This document shows, piece by piece, positions 45,252 to 55,954 of a DNA stretch of 64,000 nucleotides (position 1 is its first letter; the number at the start of each line of letters is the position of its first letter). The DNA lies in NCBI GenBank assembly GCA_030789695.1, contig CM061142.1:155406714-155470713 (forward strand). Reading direction: 5' to 3'. The notes below the pieces were generated by a model. The model saw nothing but the letters and a program-made list of their open reading frames with translations. It did no database searches and had not been told where the DNA came from. This stretch comes from Scilla litardierei (taxonomy: Eukaryota > Streptophyta > Magnoliopsida > Asparagales > Asparagaceae). The position numbers were made by a program, and so were the translations under genes.

Positions 45252-46993
45252 TGATCACTCCATATTTTATATCTTTTTTCTGCATGTTTTCATGACATTT
45301 TGATCGCCCGTATTGCGTTTTTCACAATTATTCGACAATATTGCGATGCTTTTCACTATTTCTTGTTTTTGTCGTATTTTAGGAAATATGGAGCGATTTG
45401 GAACGAAAATGAGATTAAAGGAGTTTCACGCACTTTGGAGTGTCGCCCATGGCTTATTTGAGGACTTATTAGCGATGGAGGATGAGCGAAAGAAGAAGGA
45501 ATTCGATAGGAGCGACGAGGAAGCAAATAGGAGGAGAAATGAGCTCAGGAGCACATCACTCGGCCGAGCAAGACTGCTCATTCGGCTGAGTGACGGATCA
45601 GACTCGCCCGAGTAGAACAGATACGCAACGAAGATTTCAGACGTTCACTCGACCGAGCAAGGATTTCCGTTCGGCCGAGTAAAAAAGTTCACTCGCCTGA
45701 GTCAGTCAGGGAATTCAGACAGAAAAAAGCCGAAGCTACAGGAAAATCTAAGGAAGCTCACTCGGCCGAGCAAGATAGCTACTCAGTCGAATGAAGAAGC
45801 CTACTCCCCGAGCCACTCCGAGAGACGGGCCCTGAAAACCCTGAAGTTACTGTTATTTTACAGGGTTTGTCACTCGGGAGAGTGACAAGGGTCACTCAGC
45901 CGAGTGACCCTCTCTGCCTGCTGCAGGGCTGCGCAGGGCAGTTTTGTTACGATTGTTTGGACGATTTTGGCTTGTATTTAAGCCCTGTTTTTACCCTAGT
46001 TTTAGGAGAGACTTGAATTATTTTTTAGAGAGTTCTTTTAGGTTTTTGACGGCTACTCTTTGGAGAAATCTCAGCTGGAAATCATTGGCAACTTCATTGG
46101 TTTGTTCTTTCTTATTAAAAACTCAATTTTTATGAATTGTTTCTCTATTGCAATGAATTGTGCCGTGATTATTGTTGTTATTTCTGAGATTTGCATGATG
46201 ATTAGTGAGTAGTTCCGTTGTTCTAGGGCATAGGGATGAACCCTATGGACCTGATCTTTTGAATTGTGATGAATTCATGGATTTGTTGCTAGAATTGATA
46301 ATGGTTAGGTTGTGATTGATATATTACGAGTAGCTAAGAATTCATATCGATTGGGATTTGCAAGAGATTGGATCCCAATTGATAGGAAGCCCTAGATATT
46401 CGATTTAGATTGATAATTGAATTTCTCTAGACTTTGTTTGCAAGAGATTGGACCAAAGCTAGGATTTTTAATTATAAATCTATACTAATATTCGTTTGCA
46501 AGAGATTAGACGAATACAAATTATCATAACCTAGATCATAGCTCGAGTTTGCACGAGAGTGGGCTCGAGATGCGATTGGACAATGATGTCGTTCTTCAAG
46601 CTAGCGGCTTAGGCTAGGGTTTGCACGAGAGTGGGCCTTAACCTAGGTTTGCCATGGACCGGCAATAGCGCGAGAGCATGAGCTTGGTTCCACATTAAGT
46701 TGCGACTAGTTCACCTAAATTCAAGCTTAGCAACAATGAAATTTATGATTCACGAGGATGAGAGACGGTCCGTAGTGGGGATTTCCTATCCCTAGACGTT
46801 TTATTATATTAATATTTCTTGCTATTGAACGATTGTGACGATACACCAAATTACTATTATTCTCTTGATAGCTAGGTAATTAAAGTGAGATACTGTCAAT
46901 TGTCCTCCCTGTGTTCGATACCCGCTCGCCACTACACCGTGCGCTTGCGGCAAAACTACAAGTCGTTTTCAGGTGTGCATTCGGACGCGATCA
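45252..46993 (+). repeat. 3' LTR of Athila element
   Basis: 1742 bp, beginning TGATCACTCC and ending CGCGATCA. It has an extra segment of about 60 bp near 46565-46620 absent from the 5' LTR. Followed by the target duplication AATGC. Confidence 0.9.
45557..45908. repeat. Palindromic CTCGGCCGAGT array in Athila 3' LTR
   Basis: Partner of 34868-35222, with point changes that break several palindromes (for example CACTCGGGAGAGTG near 45870). Confidence 0.85.
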
Positions 46994-46998
46994 AATGC

Positions 46999-47089
46999 CA
47001 TGCTTACTACTTTATACACCACAATTTCCATGCTCATTACTTTTTACACCATAATTGCCATGCTCACTGCTTTGTACACTACACATTGC
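46999..47089. repeat. 30-bp tandem repeat, three copies
   Basis: Units begin CATGCTTAC, CATGCTCAT and CATGCTCAC at 46999, 47029 and 47059. A related CATGCTCATGTACA lies just left of the Athila insertion at 34547, so the insertion fell within or next to this repeat. Confidence 0.85.
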
Positions 47090-47659
47090 TATGGTCGTAC
47101 GTTTCTTACGTTGCCATGCTTTAAATTATTGTAGTCATGCTATATCACTCATCTTGCCATGAAAATGATTTTGAAAACCTTGCTGATGGTCAACTTTTCT
47201 TAACATTATAAATCCTGCCGAGCGACCCTCGCTGACATATATTTCCTTGCTACTATCTTGTGAAATATACGTCAGGTGTTAGACAGATTTTGCAGAGGAG
47301 TACGCTTAGAGACCGAGCAGGTTGAATCAGGAGTGCCTTGCCGCTGAGTTTCCCCACTGAGGAGCATCGTACCTTCGCTGCATCGTTGTGCTTATTATTC
47401 TTTTAATATTTGTATGGGCCTTGAGTCTCTCTTTCCTTTCCTTCATTGTTGTAACCATTCTGAGACTTTAAGATTGTAATAAAATAATTGCCTTTGTTGT
47501 TTGGGTTTGGATGCAAGAATCTGCAAGGCTGTTATCACATATGCTTATTGTGCTTAAACCAAGCAGGAAGAAAAGAAAAAGTACATCCTTCTTGTTTTAA
47601 GCACATGCGGACCCGCACGCGTCCTCGCTCTCAAGTATAATGTAAAGCGGGGCATGACA

Positions 47660-47823
47660 CAGATCCTCTCATCCGCAAAGGACACCCGAACACCATACGG
47701 GTGAGTGAGGTATTCCACCCTAATTCTCTCGACGGTAGAATAGGAGATGGTGGAAGCCGACCCGACGATTGCCAAAGGGACACCAGACTCCCCCATTCCA
47801 GAAGGCTCCCCTCGTTGGGCCAA
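47660..47823 (-). pseudogene. Antisense extra ORF of element A, N-terminal part
   Basis: From ATG 47823 the frame reads through a VERIRVEYLTHPYGVR segment to ADERIC, where the solo LTR begins. The same positions in element B read VGSMRSSYLL and ADERIC. This fixes the start and the orientation of the split gene. About 55 codons remain on this side; the rest lies at 31060-32925. Confidence 0.7.
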
Positions 47824-48301
47824 ATCTGCAAATAGCAGACCATTGCCCTTATCAGGGAGCAGCCTGGGCTAAGAGGAGCCGTCGAGCGTAGACGATGGGT
47901 ACCATATCTTCAACGCCATCGCCAATGGAACAAACCAGAAGCAAGAGCAAGAGAAGAGGATTACCTTGCGAAGTTCGAATGAGAGAACGCTGAAAGAGAG
48001 AATGAAGAGAAACTCGCCCACAAGGAGAGAGCAGAAGACAAATCAGGAAACATGAAAAAAGAAATCCAAACCCCAACGATTTTATACGAAAAGCAACTTC
48101 GAATCCAAGCCGTTAAGAGAGGGATGCATGGCGACATCTCGTGGAAGGCAGCACTTCGAATCCCGCTCCCTAAACGCGGGAGAATTCCAACCGACATCAC
48201 TATGATGGTTTCCATTTAATGCATCGCCTCGACTAACATGCCCATCAAATCCACACGAATCACATCCCTCGGACCGAACCGTCAAAATCCAAACGGCCCG
48301 A
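47824..48301. other. Region between extra ORF and 3' LTR of element A
   Basis: Upstream region of the antisense ORF. Short overlapping minus ORFs (47852-48429) have no domain and shift frame. It would contain any antisense promoter; I see no clear TATA box. Confidence 0.4.
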
Positions 48302-48315
48302 GCGATGAGGGCAAT
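48302..48315 (+). other. Polypurine tract of element A
   Basis: GCGATGAGGGCAAT precedes the LTR start TGATACG. Element B has CGATGGGGGCAAT in the same place, which supports both boundaries. Confidence 0.75.
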
Positions 48316-49140
48316 TGATACGACCCTCCCAAAATGGGTTGGACTAACGAGCCAAGCCCACGATTCGAGCCCATGGGCCAGGACGGGATAAGGCCCCGAC
48401 CTAAAAGCCCTGTGAAGGCCTCGAGCCACGACGGCCCTAGACTTGCGTGGAGGGAACCGCTGACCCTCGTAGGTTGAGGTAACTGCTCCCCCAAATTGCG
48501 CCCACCTTGATTACCATTCAAGAGCCTCATTACACCCACCTTGACCCATCAAGAGACGATCAAAGCGACAGATGCCTGGTGGGAGATGGGGGGAGGACGT
48601 GGAGGACGTGTGAGGTTCAATCCCAACAAAAGACCTAAAGATAGAAAGATGAAGAGACCGAATTCTGAATACTCTACACTCAGGTATTCTTCTGTCGACA
48701 ACCTTGTCTTCCACCTCATAATTCTCCTCATAGCCCGACCTGAGGATTCGTGCATCGGTCTCTCCGTGAACCGCATTCGATCCCACCGGGCATCCCTCAG
48801 ATCATATCTGACTTAAGCATCGGAGGGGACTTGGTCTGACCCCCCTGACAAGCTTTCTCGTCCATGCAGGTCAGGTAGACTTCACCCCGCCGAGGCTATC
48901 CCTCGGCACTCCATCCACAGGAGCCGAGTGATTCCGACCCCGAGCTCGTTTGCCTCCCCACTCGAGGAGGCCGTCGCTCTCCCGAAGCTGCCCTTCGGGA
49001 TACCGACACATGAATCTGTGCATTCCCAACCGCGCGAACGTGCCGCTACCCGACCCCGGAGGACGCACGTGTCTTGCACGACCGTGTTGGCCTCCGACCC
49101 TCGAGACTATCAAACAGTAGTGAGAAAACACCTCGAAACA
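48316..49140 (+). repeat. 3' LTR of Tat element A
   Basis: 825 bp, partner of 20351-21177, followed by the target duplication GCTGG. Confidence 0.85.
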
Positions 49141-49145
49141 GCTGG

Positions 49146-49656
49146 CAATGCTTGGGACTGAGATCGGCATGCATCTTGGAGAATCTGTGTATAAAGAGAA
49201 ACATCATCAAGGTGAAATATACATCTTGTTTGGTGTAAAGATTGTAACATAGAAGGTGCGATGTGCAACCCGAAGTACCACATAAAACAAACTGCTACAT
49301 ATACAAAGTAGCAATTATGGACCACCACGTGAATTTATAGGAGGTACCTTTAAACTTTATTAAAACCACTTCCAAAATCCAATGGCGACACATCAAAAAT
49401 TTATGGGAACCACCTCTAGAATCCATGTCGCCCGGTCACCTTTAGAACCGCATCACACCCTCTTTTTCTTATTATATTGCGGCCTATCTACTGTAATGTT
49501 ATGTTCCATGTTCTATTGGTTGACTTATCGATTGATTGATATGGCATTATACTAGTACTGTGAAGGCACTATATGGTTTCGGCAGTTAAATTCTTATGGT
49601 GTATATTACACCCTCAGACATAGATTTGCTGCTAGACTAGTTGAATATGTTAGTAT
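49146..49656. other. Flank between element A and the copia element
   Basis: No ORF or RNA gene recognised. AT-rich, without partner repeats in the window. Confidence 0.5.
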
Positions 49657-50505
49657 TGTTGGTAGAAAATTCGAAACGCCTTGAGATCAATACGGAAACC
49701 AACCCTAATAAACTGATCAGGAATATTGGGCTAGCAAAAATGTAATCTCAAAGACCCAACAAAAATCCCAAATGACCTTGCAATAGAAAGCAGCAAACGA
49801 ATCACAGCAACAAATAAATCAATTGCAGACATAAAAGAATTTACCCTGGTTCGGTTGTAAACAACCTACGTCCAGTATTCCAATCCGAGACGATTCCACT
49901 AGTAGAGAGATCCAAACAATTTGGGTTACAAAAAATGCTCCCTCACACGTGAGTAATAACTTGTCAACGGAATAAGCCCTCACTAATCCACTCAAGAGGA
50001 AGAAATCAATGGAAGAAGAAGAGAATGAAAAATCAAACCTTTCTCTCAAGAACACAAACCCTAAAACTCTCTCCAATCTCCAATGGGGTAGCAAGAGGCT
50101 CTCTAAACTGAATGGAGGCTTGTAAACTCAAGATGACGGCTTAACCTAATCTAAAACATAGATAGGTTAAATACCAACTCAAACGAACGACGAGAAAAGC
50201 ATCCAGGCCGTCGAAAGCTGCACGCGGGCCCAAGCGAACTCAGCTCGAGTCGACCGCCTGCTCGGTCGAGCTCGGTGTGAGGAGCGTATCTGACTTGGTT
50301 GACTCAATCGAGTCTAAGGTCGAGCCAAGTCCACTCGGTCAAGTAGACATGATGCTCCGCCCAAATATGACAGAAGCCTCTTCAAGGCAAACTTCCCAAC
50401 TCTTTGTTTTTCGAGTCGTCGAACTGCTCGGTCCGAGCAGTCTGCTGCTCGACCGAGCAACCTGGGAAAAAGAAATCTGATGAGTTTGAATCACAAAAAA
50501 CAACA
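49657..50505 (-). repeat. 3' LTR of copia element
   Basis: Plus-strand start TGTTGGTAG, end AACAACA. Same length as the partner. It contains CTCGGTCGAG-type motifs at 50224-50462. Confidence 0.9.
50224..50462. repeat. Palindromic CTCGGTCGAG motifs in copia LTR
   Basis: Copies include GCTCGGTCGAGC, CACTCGGTCAAGTA, CTGCTCGGTCCGAGCAG and GCTCGACCGAGCA. The core and the ACTCG/GCTCG variants are the same as in the Athila-type LTRs, although the rest of the LTR is unrelated. Confidence 0.8.
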
Positions 50506-50518
50506 CTCTACCTTGATT
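50506..50518 (-). other. Polypurine tract of copia element
   Basis: On the minus strand, TCAAGGTAGAG runs into the LTR start TGTTG. Confidence 0.7.
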
Positions 50519-50617
50519 CAAATCTCATCACCAATGACTCCTGCATCTCCACGCTGCGTGCCATGACCCTCTCTCTAGCATCATCATCGTCTCAGAAATC
50601 GCGCCCTCTGGCGCCAC

Positions 50618-53049
50618 CTAAGCCAACAAGGAAATCAGCTCCAAGCAAACCTGGAGCTTGATGGCGAGAAATGGCTTGGTAAACATGTCTGCATGGTTCA
50701 AATCAGTTGGGATCTTCTGAAGCTCTATCTCCTTCTTCTCCAACTTAAGGAAGGAATCGCACACCTCAATATGCTTCGTCCTCAAACTGTATGCCTGGTG
50801 CTTTGCCAGATGAATGACACTCTGGCTGTCATAATGCACATGTGACAAACTCAGCGGCACCCCCAAATCTCTCAGCAGACTCCTCAAATACTTGGCCTGC
50901 TTCACAGCTTCCACTACTGCAATCAACTCGGTCTCTGTGGTTGATAGCGTAACCATAGACTGTAAGACCGACCTAAACGATACCGCGACAGTACCCAAAC
51001 TGAACACATACCCCGTGGTAGATCGCCGCCTGTCTCTATCACCTACGTAGTCGCTATCGCAGTAACCTATCAGCACGTTTCTGTCTCCTCTCCCATAGAG
51101 GATCCCGACACTCGCTGTGCCTCGCAGATATCTCAGAATCCACTTGACGGCCTACTAATGCTCCTTGCCAGGTTTAGACATATACCTACTAACCACTCCC
51201 ACGGCCTGTGCAATATCTGGACGCGTGCAAACCATCGCATAAATCAAGCTTCCTACTGCACTCGCATATGGCACCTGAGACATGTAAGTCTTCTCCTCAT
51301 CTGTGCTTGACGACTGACTCGCCGACAACTGAAAATGAGCTTCCAAAGGTGTCATCACGGGCTTCGCACTATCCATCCCAAACCGGGCTACTACCTTCTG
51401 AATATACCCCTTCTGTGACAATCTAAGCTCATGTTTCTTCCGGTCTCGAACAATCTCCATTCCGAGAATCTTCTTGGCGGGCCCCAAATCCTTCATGTCG
51501 AATTCTTGTCCTAGCTTCTCCTTCAGCTCCTTCACCTCCGACATGCTATTAGAAGCAATTAGCATGTCATCCACATAGAGCATCAAGTAAATCTTCAAGC
51601 CATTCTCAAGTGTGCGAACATACACACATTGATCCTTGATGCTCCTCTCGAAGCCTTCTCCCATCATGAAGCTATCAAACCATTTGTACCACTGCCTCGA
51701 TGACTACTTCAACCTGCACACCAAGGTCTGTTTCCCTATAGCTCCGAACCCCTTAGGTTGCTACATATAAATTTCCTCATCAAGGTCTCCATGCAGAAAG
51801 GCAGTCTTCATATCCAGTTGCTCCAACTCCATGTCCATGCTAGCAACTAGCTCCAAGAACACACGAATGGACGTGTGTCGCACAACCGGTGAAAATATTT
51901 CGTTGGAGTCTTCACCCTTCCGTTGTGCAAATCCCTTGGCAACCAACATTGCCTTATACCTGACATTGTTCCCATCTTGAGTTGAACTTTCCTTGACCTT
52001 GTATATCCAACGACAACCAATAGCACGCTTCTTGCTAGGTAATGGCACCAAATCTCAAGTGTCGTTTCGGTGAAGGGACTCCATCTCCTCCTCCATAGCT
52101 CCTTGCCACTAAGCGGCATCTCCTGAGACTATGGCTCCACCATATGTCACTGGCTCCTCGTGCTCTAGGTTGAGTGCATAAGACGCCATATCATCGAAAG
52201 AATATCCGGCATAATCCCATGAACCTAATCTTTCTGGCGCTTTCTTCACCCTCTTTGATCTCCGCGTTTCATCATCACCTGCATAAGTGTCAACGCGTAC
52301 CAGAGATGTACCGGGTGTCTGCACATGGTCCTCAGCATAGACCTCATCATCTTCCTCAACTGGAGCATCGACCATCAACTCTTTGCCTGGTCGCTCAGTG
52401 GGCTGGACCGGAAGACTAACCTTCTCCGGTGACATCTCCTTTGCAGATGTGTCTTCTTTTGAGTGAGAATGCTCCGCCCTAAGCATTGCATCCTCATCAA
52501 AAGTGACATGTCGGCTCACTATCGCTTTCTGACCCTCTGGATCCCACAAACGATATCACTTGACGCCGTGGCCATATCCAAGAAAGACACACTTCTTTGC
52601 TCTTGGATCCAACTTGTCACTCCTTTCGTGTACATATGCCGGGCAACCCACAATGCGTAAGTACGAATAGTCACCAGCTTCACCACTCCACATCTCCTTA
52701 GGGATCTTGTAGCCAATCGCTACTGAAGGAACTCTGTTCACAATGTGCATAGCAGTCGAAAGTAACTCTCCCAGAATTTCTTCCCCAAACCGGCTGAGTT
52801 CCTTAAACACCGCACTCTCTCCAACAATGTCCTATTCATCTGCTCCACCACACCATTCGACTGTGGATCACTAGGTGTGCTAAAGTGTCTGCGGATCCCA
52901 TGGAGTTTGCAGAAATTTCTAAACTCCCTTGAGGTAAACTCACCTTCATTGTCAGATCTAAGCACCTTTACGTGCCTTCCGATTTGCTTCTCCGCCATGG
53001 TCTTCCACTCTCTAAACATATCAAAAGTTTGGTCCTTTGACTTCATTAG
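50618..53049 (-). pseudogene. Copia integrase C-terminal part, reverse transcriptase and RNase H
   Basis: Continues the polyprotein after a stop at 53050-53052. Integrase core pieces are at 52738-53046 (LRSDNEGEF, then SNGVVEQMNRTLLERVR); a frameshift near 52760 shifts the rest (AMHIVNRVPS, FLGYGHG). RT follows: a RWIYKVK segment, then FSPVVRHTSIRVFLELVASM and TAFLHGDLDEEIYM at 51761-52051, and LYVDDMLIAS at 51155-51667, which holds the YVDD catalytic pair. RNase H (50618-51076) has GYCDSDYVGD, TETELIA and RTKHIE. After the frameshift the pieces share one frame, broken by at least seven stops (52556, 52109, one near 52056, 51761, one near 51703, and two near 51155). Confidence 0.88.
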
Positions 53050-54621
53050 TTACATCCAAACTTTGCGAGAGTAGTCATCAATAAACAAGACAAAATACTT
53101 AGCTCCCCCTCTTGACGGCTCTGGACACGGTCCCCACACATCGGTGTGTACATAGTCAAGTGGTCCTTTGCTAGTATGCTTCGTCGTGTAAAACTGCAGC
53201 TTTGTCTTCTTACCGTACACACATGATTCGCAGAATTCTACACTCTCATTCGAGGCTTCAATCAACTTTCTTCTTCGGAGTACATCAAGCGTTTTGTCAC
53301 ATGGATGACCCAAACAATAATGCCATAGCTTGGCTGAATCTCCGAAAACTGCACTCGTAGTGCTTATGTCTGCTTCACCGTCAACTGTGGTACCTTGAAG
53401 GGCATATAGGTTTCCAACCTTCCTTCCCTTCATCATAACCATGACTCCTTTCGAAACACGAAGTTGGTCTTTTTCAAAGACCGACTTACATCCGGCATTG
53501 TCCAAAATGCCTATGGAGATTAGGCTCTTCCACAAATCAGGGACATGCCTCACATCGGCAAGTGTACGTACTATGCCGTCATGCATCTTTATCCGAACGG
53601 TTCCAATACCCACAGTTCTACACACTGCATTGTTCCCCATGGGAATTGAGCATCCATCTTGCTTGGAACGGTATGTCGCGAACCAACTCCTATGAGGAGT
53701 CATATGATACGAGCATCCACTGTCCATGAGCCAGGCCATACTGGCATCACCTGCAATCCCCGCAGTAAAAATCTCGTTATCTCTACCTTCATCATGAACT
53801 TGCTCACCATCAATCCCCAAATATGCCGACCCGAAATCCTTCTCGGTTTTCTTTCCTTTCTTCCTATTCCTGATAGGACAATGATTCAAATAATGACCCT
53901 TCTTGTGGCAATTATAGCATGTGATGTTCGCAAATCTGTCCTGCGAGTGTCTCGACTTGTAGTGGTCATTATTCTTCCTGAAGCCTCCTCTCCTTTCCTG
54001 TCGACCCCTCACATGTATTGCCTCCTCACGGTTACTCACATGATCTCTACCTTGAACCTTGCTACAAAGTTGATCCGTGTGAAGCGCCGCCTTCACCTCT
54101 TCCACGGTGAGAGTAGTTCGGTTGTAAATCATCGACCGAACAAACTGATTATACTCTTTAGGCAATGAACACAATAAGATAACCGCTAGCTGCTCATCGT
54201 CAATCTTCACATACATACCACACAACTCTAGCACACTCATGTTCAATTCATCCATGTGATCCTTCACCATTGAACCAGACTTCATCTTGAGAGTATACAG
54301 CTGTTGAAGCAAATATAGGCGACTCGTGAAAGACTTCTTCATATAGAGTCCCTCAAGCTTCTTCCACACATCAGATGTCGTCGCCTCATCCAGGACTTCC
54401 CTCAGAACATTATCTGATAACGACAACTGAATTGCGTTGTACGCCTTCCTCTCCATCTCCGCCCTAGCGGATGCAGTCACCTCCTTATCGATATTCAAGA
54501 CATCGAACACGATCTGGTAACACCACGCCTGCATAAGAACATTCTTCACCTTCGTCTGCCAGATCCAAAAATCATTCTGGTCGGTGAACTTTTCAATGTT
54601 CAAAGTTGCCAAAGACACCAT
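53050..54621 (-). pseudogene. Copia gag, protease and integrase N-terminal part
   Basis: 523 residues open from ATG 54621 to TAA 53050. Residues 1-190 are the copia Gag core (SLATLNIEKF near the start). The zinc knuckle CYNCHKKGHYLNHC is at 235-248 with correct C-x2-C-x4-H-x4-C spacing. The protease active site is DSG at 300-302 in WLMDSGCSYHMT. The integrase zinc finger region (HYCLGHPCDKTLDVL, CESC) is followed by HTDVWGPCP, with the first catalytic Asp, and FVLFIDDYSRKVWM. Gag packages the RNA and protease cuts the polyprotein. This section is intact; the stop at its end falls where the integrase core normally continues. Confidence 0.92.
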
Positions 54622-54661
54622 CTTTCCTTCGCCACTAACTTCCTTTGCAATAAAACCACAA

Positions 54662-54673
54662 GCTCTGATACCA
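54662..54673 (-). other. Primer binding site, initiator-Met tRNA
   Basis: On the minus strand, TGGTATCAGAGC, 2 nt after the LTR. This is the standard primer site of plant copia elements. Confidence 0.95.
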
Positions 54674-54675
54674 CT

Positions 54676-55524
54676 TGTTGGGAGAAAATCCGAAACGCCT
54701 TGAGGTCAATGCGGAAACCAACCCTAATAAACTGATCAGGAATATTGGGCTAGCAAATATCTAATTTCAAAGACCCAACAAAAATCCCAAATGACCTTGC
54801 AATAGAAAGTAGCAAACAAATCATAGCAACAAATAAATCAATTGCAGACACAAAAGAATTTACCCTGGTTCGGTTGTAAACAACCTACATCCAGCAATTC
54901 AATCCGAGACGATTCCACTAGTAGAGAGATCCAAACAATTAGGGTTACAAAAAACAATCCCTCACAAGTGAGTAATAACTTGTCAACGGAACAAGCCCTC
55001 ATGAATCCACCCAAGGGGAAGAAATCAATGGAAGAAGAAGAGAAGGAAAACTCAAACCTTTCTCTCAAGAACACAAACCCAAAAACTCTCTCCAATATCA
55101 AATGGGGTAGCAAGAGGCTCTCTAAACTCAATAGAGGCTTACAAACTCAAGATGACGGCTTAACCTAATCTCAAACACAGATATGTTAAATACCAACTCA
55201 AACGAACGGCGAGAAAAGCATCCAGGCCGTCGAAAGCTGCGCGCTGGCCCAAGCGAGCTCGGCCCGAGTCGACCGCCTGCTCGGTCGAGCTCGGTGTGAG
55301 GAGCGTATCCGACTCGGTTGACTCAATCGAGTCCAATGTCTAGCCAAGTCCACTCGGTCGAGTAGACATGCTGCTCGGCCCGAGTATGACAGAAGCCTCT
55401 TCAAGGCAAACTTTCCAACTCTCTGTTTTTCGAGTCGTCGAACTGCTCGGTCCGAGTGGCTTGCTGCTCGACCGAGCAGCCTGGGAAAAAGAAATCTGAT
55501 GTGTTAGAATCACAAAAAACAACA
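54676..55524 (-). repeat. 5' LTR of copia element
   Basis: Plus-strand start TGTTGGGAG, end AACAACA. It contains the CTCGGTCGAG motifs at 55262-55485, partner of those at 50224-50462. Confidence 0.9.
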
Positions 55525-55529
55525 TGTAT

Positions 55530-55954
55530 TGCCTTTAATTATTTAAGATAAACTTTTGTGCCTGACTAAACTTAGTTATTATTTTATTATTAGTGGCAGT
55601 TAGAAATGCTTATAAATTGTTACATAGACGGTGTTTATAACTATTGTTGCTTTTTATAACATGTTCTTTTATATTTACTTCATACTTTCTGTATATTTAT
55701 ACTATGTTCCTTTTACTTTATACCATGATTTGTATGTGTGTGTGTGTGTGTGTGGGTGGTTGGGGGGGACACCAGTCTGAGAATACTGGCTGAGCGTCCA
55801 CTGCCAATGTGTATTTTCTTATACTTTCCGTGTGAAATGCTTCTTTGGAACTATGGGTGGCTACATTGAAGACGCCATCAATCCAAGAGGCTGACCTAGT
55901 GGCCCCAGACTTCATTGAGCTGTGCCCATAAATGAGTAGACTAGTCTTTGTACG
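55530..55954. other. Flank between copia element and Tat element B
   Basis: AT-rich with a (TG)10 microsatellite at 55735-55754; no gene seen. Confidence 0.5.
55735..55754. repeat. (TG)n microsatellite
   Basis: Ten uninterrupted TG units followed by a G-rich run. Confidence 0.95.

Larger units (their letters stand above)
34564..46993 (+). mobile_element. Athila-type Ty3/gypsy element, degenerate
   Basis: LTRs at 34564-36248 and 45252-46993, with target duplication AATGC at 34559-34563 and 46994-46998. In order it shows a perfect tRNA-Asp-type primer site, a truncated pre-RT ORF, reverse transcriptase, broken RNase H, a gutted integrase, a GGGAGGCAACCC motif, a leader-like block, an Athila-type third ORF and a long 3' untranslated part. 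Gag and protease are missing. At 12.4 kb it is close to the usual Athila length. LTRs differ at about 5% over 235 bp. Confidence 0.92.
32926..47659 (+). mobile_element. Tekay-like solo LTR splitting the extra ORF (itself interrupted)
   Basis: Left part 32926-34563 starts TGTAACCCCTC and right part 46999-47659 ends AAGCGGGGCATGACA, about 2.3 kb together. The two halves of the extra ORF lie directly outside. The right end matches the end of the inverted LTRs at 9474 and 16209. No exact target duplication is visible (GAAAT on the left, CAGAT on the right). Comparison with element B suggests about 29 bp of the ORF was lost at the junction, so the left boundary is less certain. Confidence 0.6.
20351..49140 (+). 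mobile_element. Tat/Retand-type Ty3/gypsy element A, heavily nested
   Basis: LTRs at 20351-21177 and 48316-49140, with target duplication GCTGG at 20346-20350 and 49141-49145. Its own sequence is about 8.7 kb less the solo LTR in its extra ORF; the rest of the 28.8-kb span is later insertions. In order it holds a gag zinc-finger remnant, a 47-bp tandem array, an antisense extra ORF, a purine tract and the 3' LTR. Protease, RT and integrase are absent. Arrays and antisense extra ORFs between pol and the 3' LTR are known for the Tat lineage. LTR divergence of about 12% over 200 bp makes it among the oldest elements here. Confidence 0.85.
49657..55524 (-). mobile_element. Ty1/copia element, degenerate
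   Basis: LTRs of 849 bp at 49657-50505 and 54676-55524 flank a gag-protease-integrase-RT-RNase H coding region on the minus strand, the domain order of copia. A perfect initiator-Met primer site and a purine tract are present. The flanks AGTAT (49652-49656) and TGTAT (55525-55529) are a one-mismatch target duplication. LTRs differ at about 6% over 190 bp. The coding region has one clear frameshift and several stops. It resembles the Tork/Tnt1 side of copia (gag motif NIEKF..W, recalled). Confidence 0.9.
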
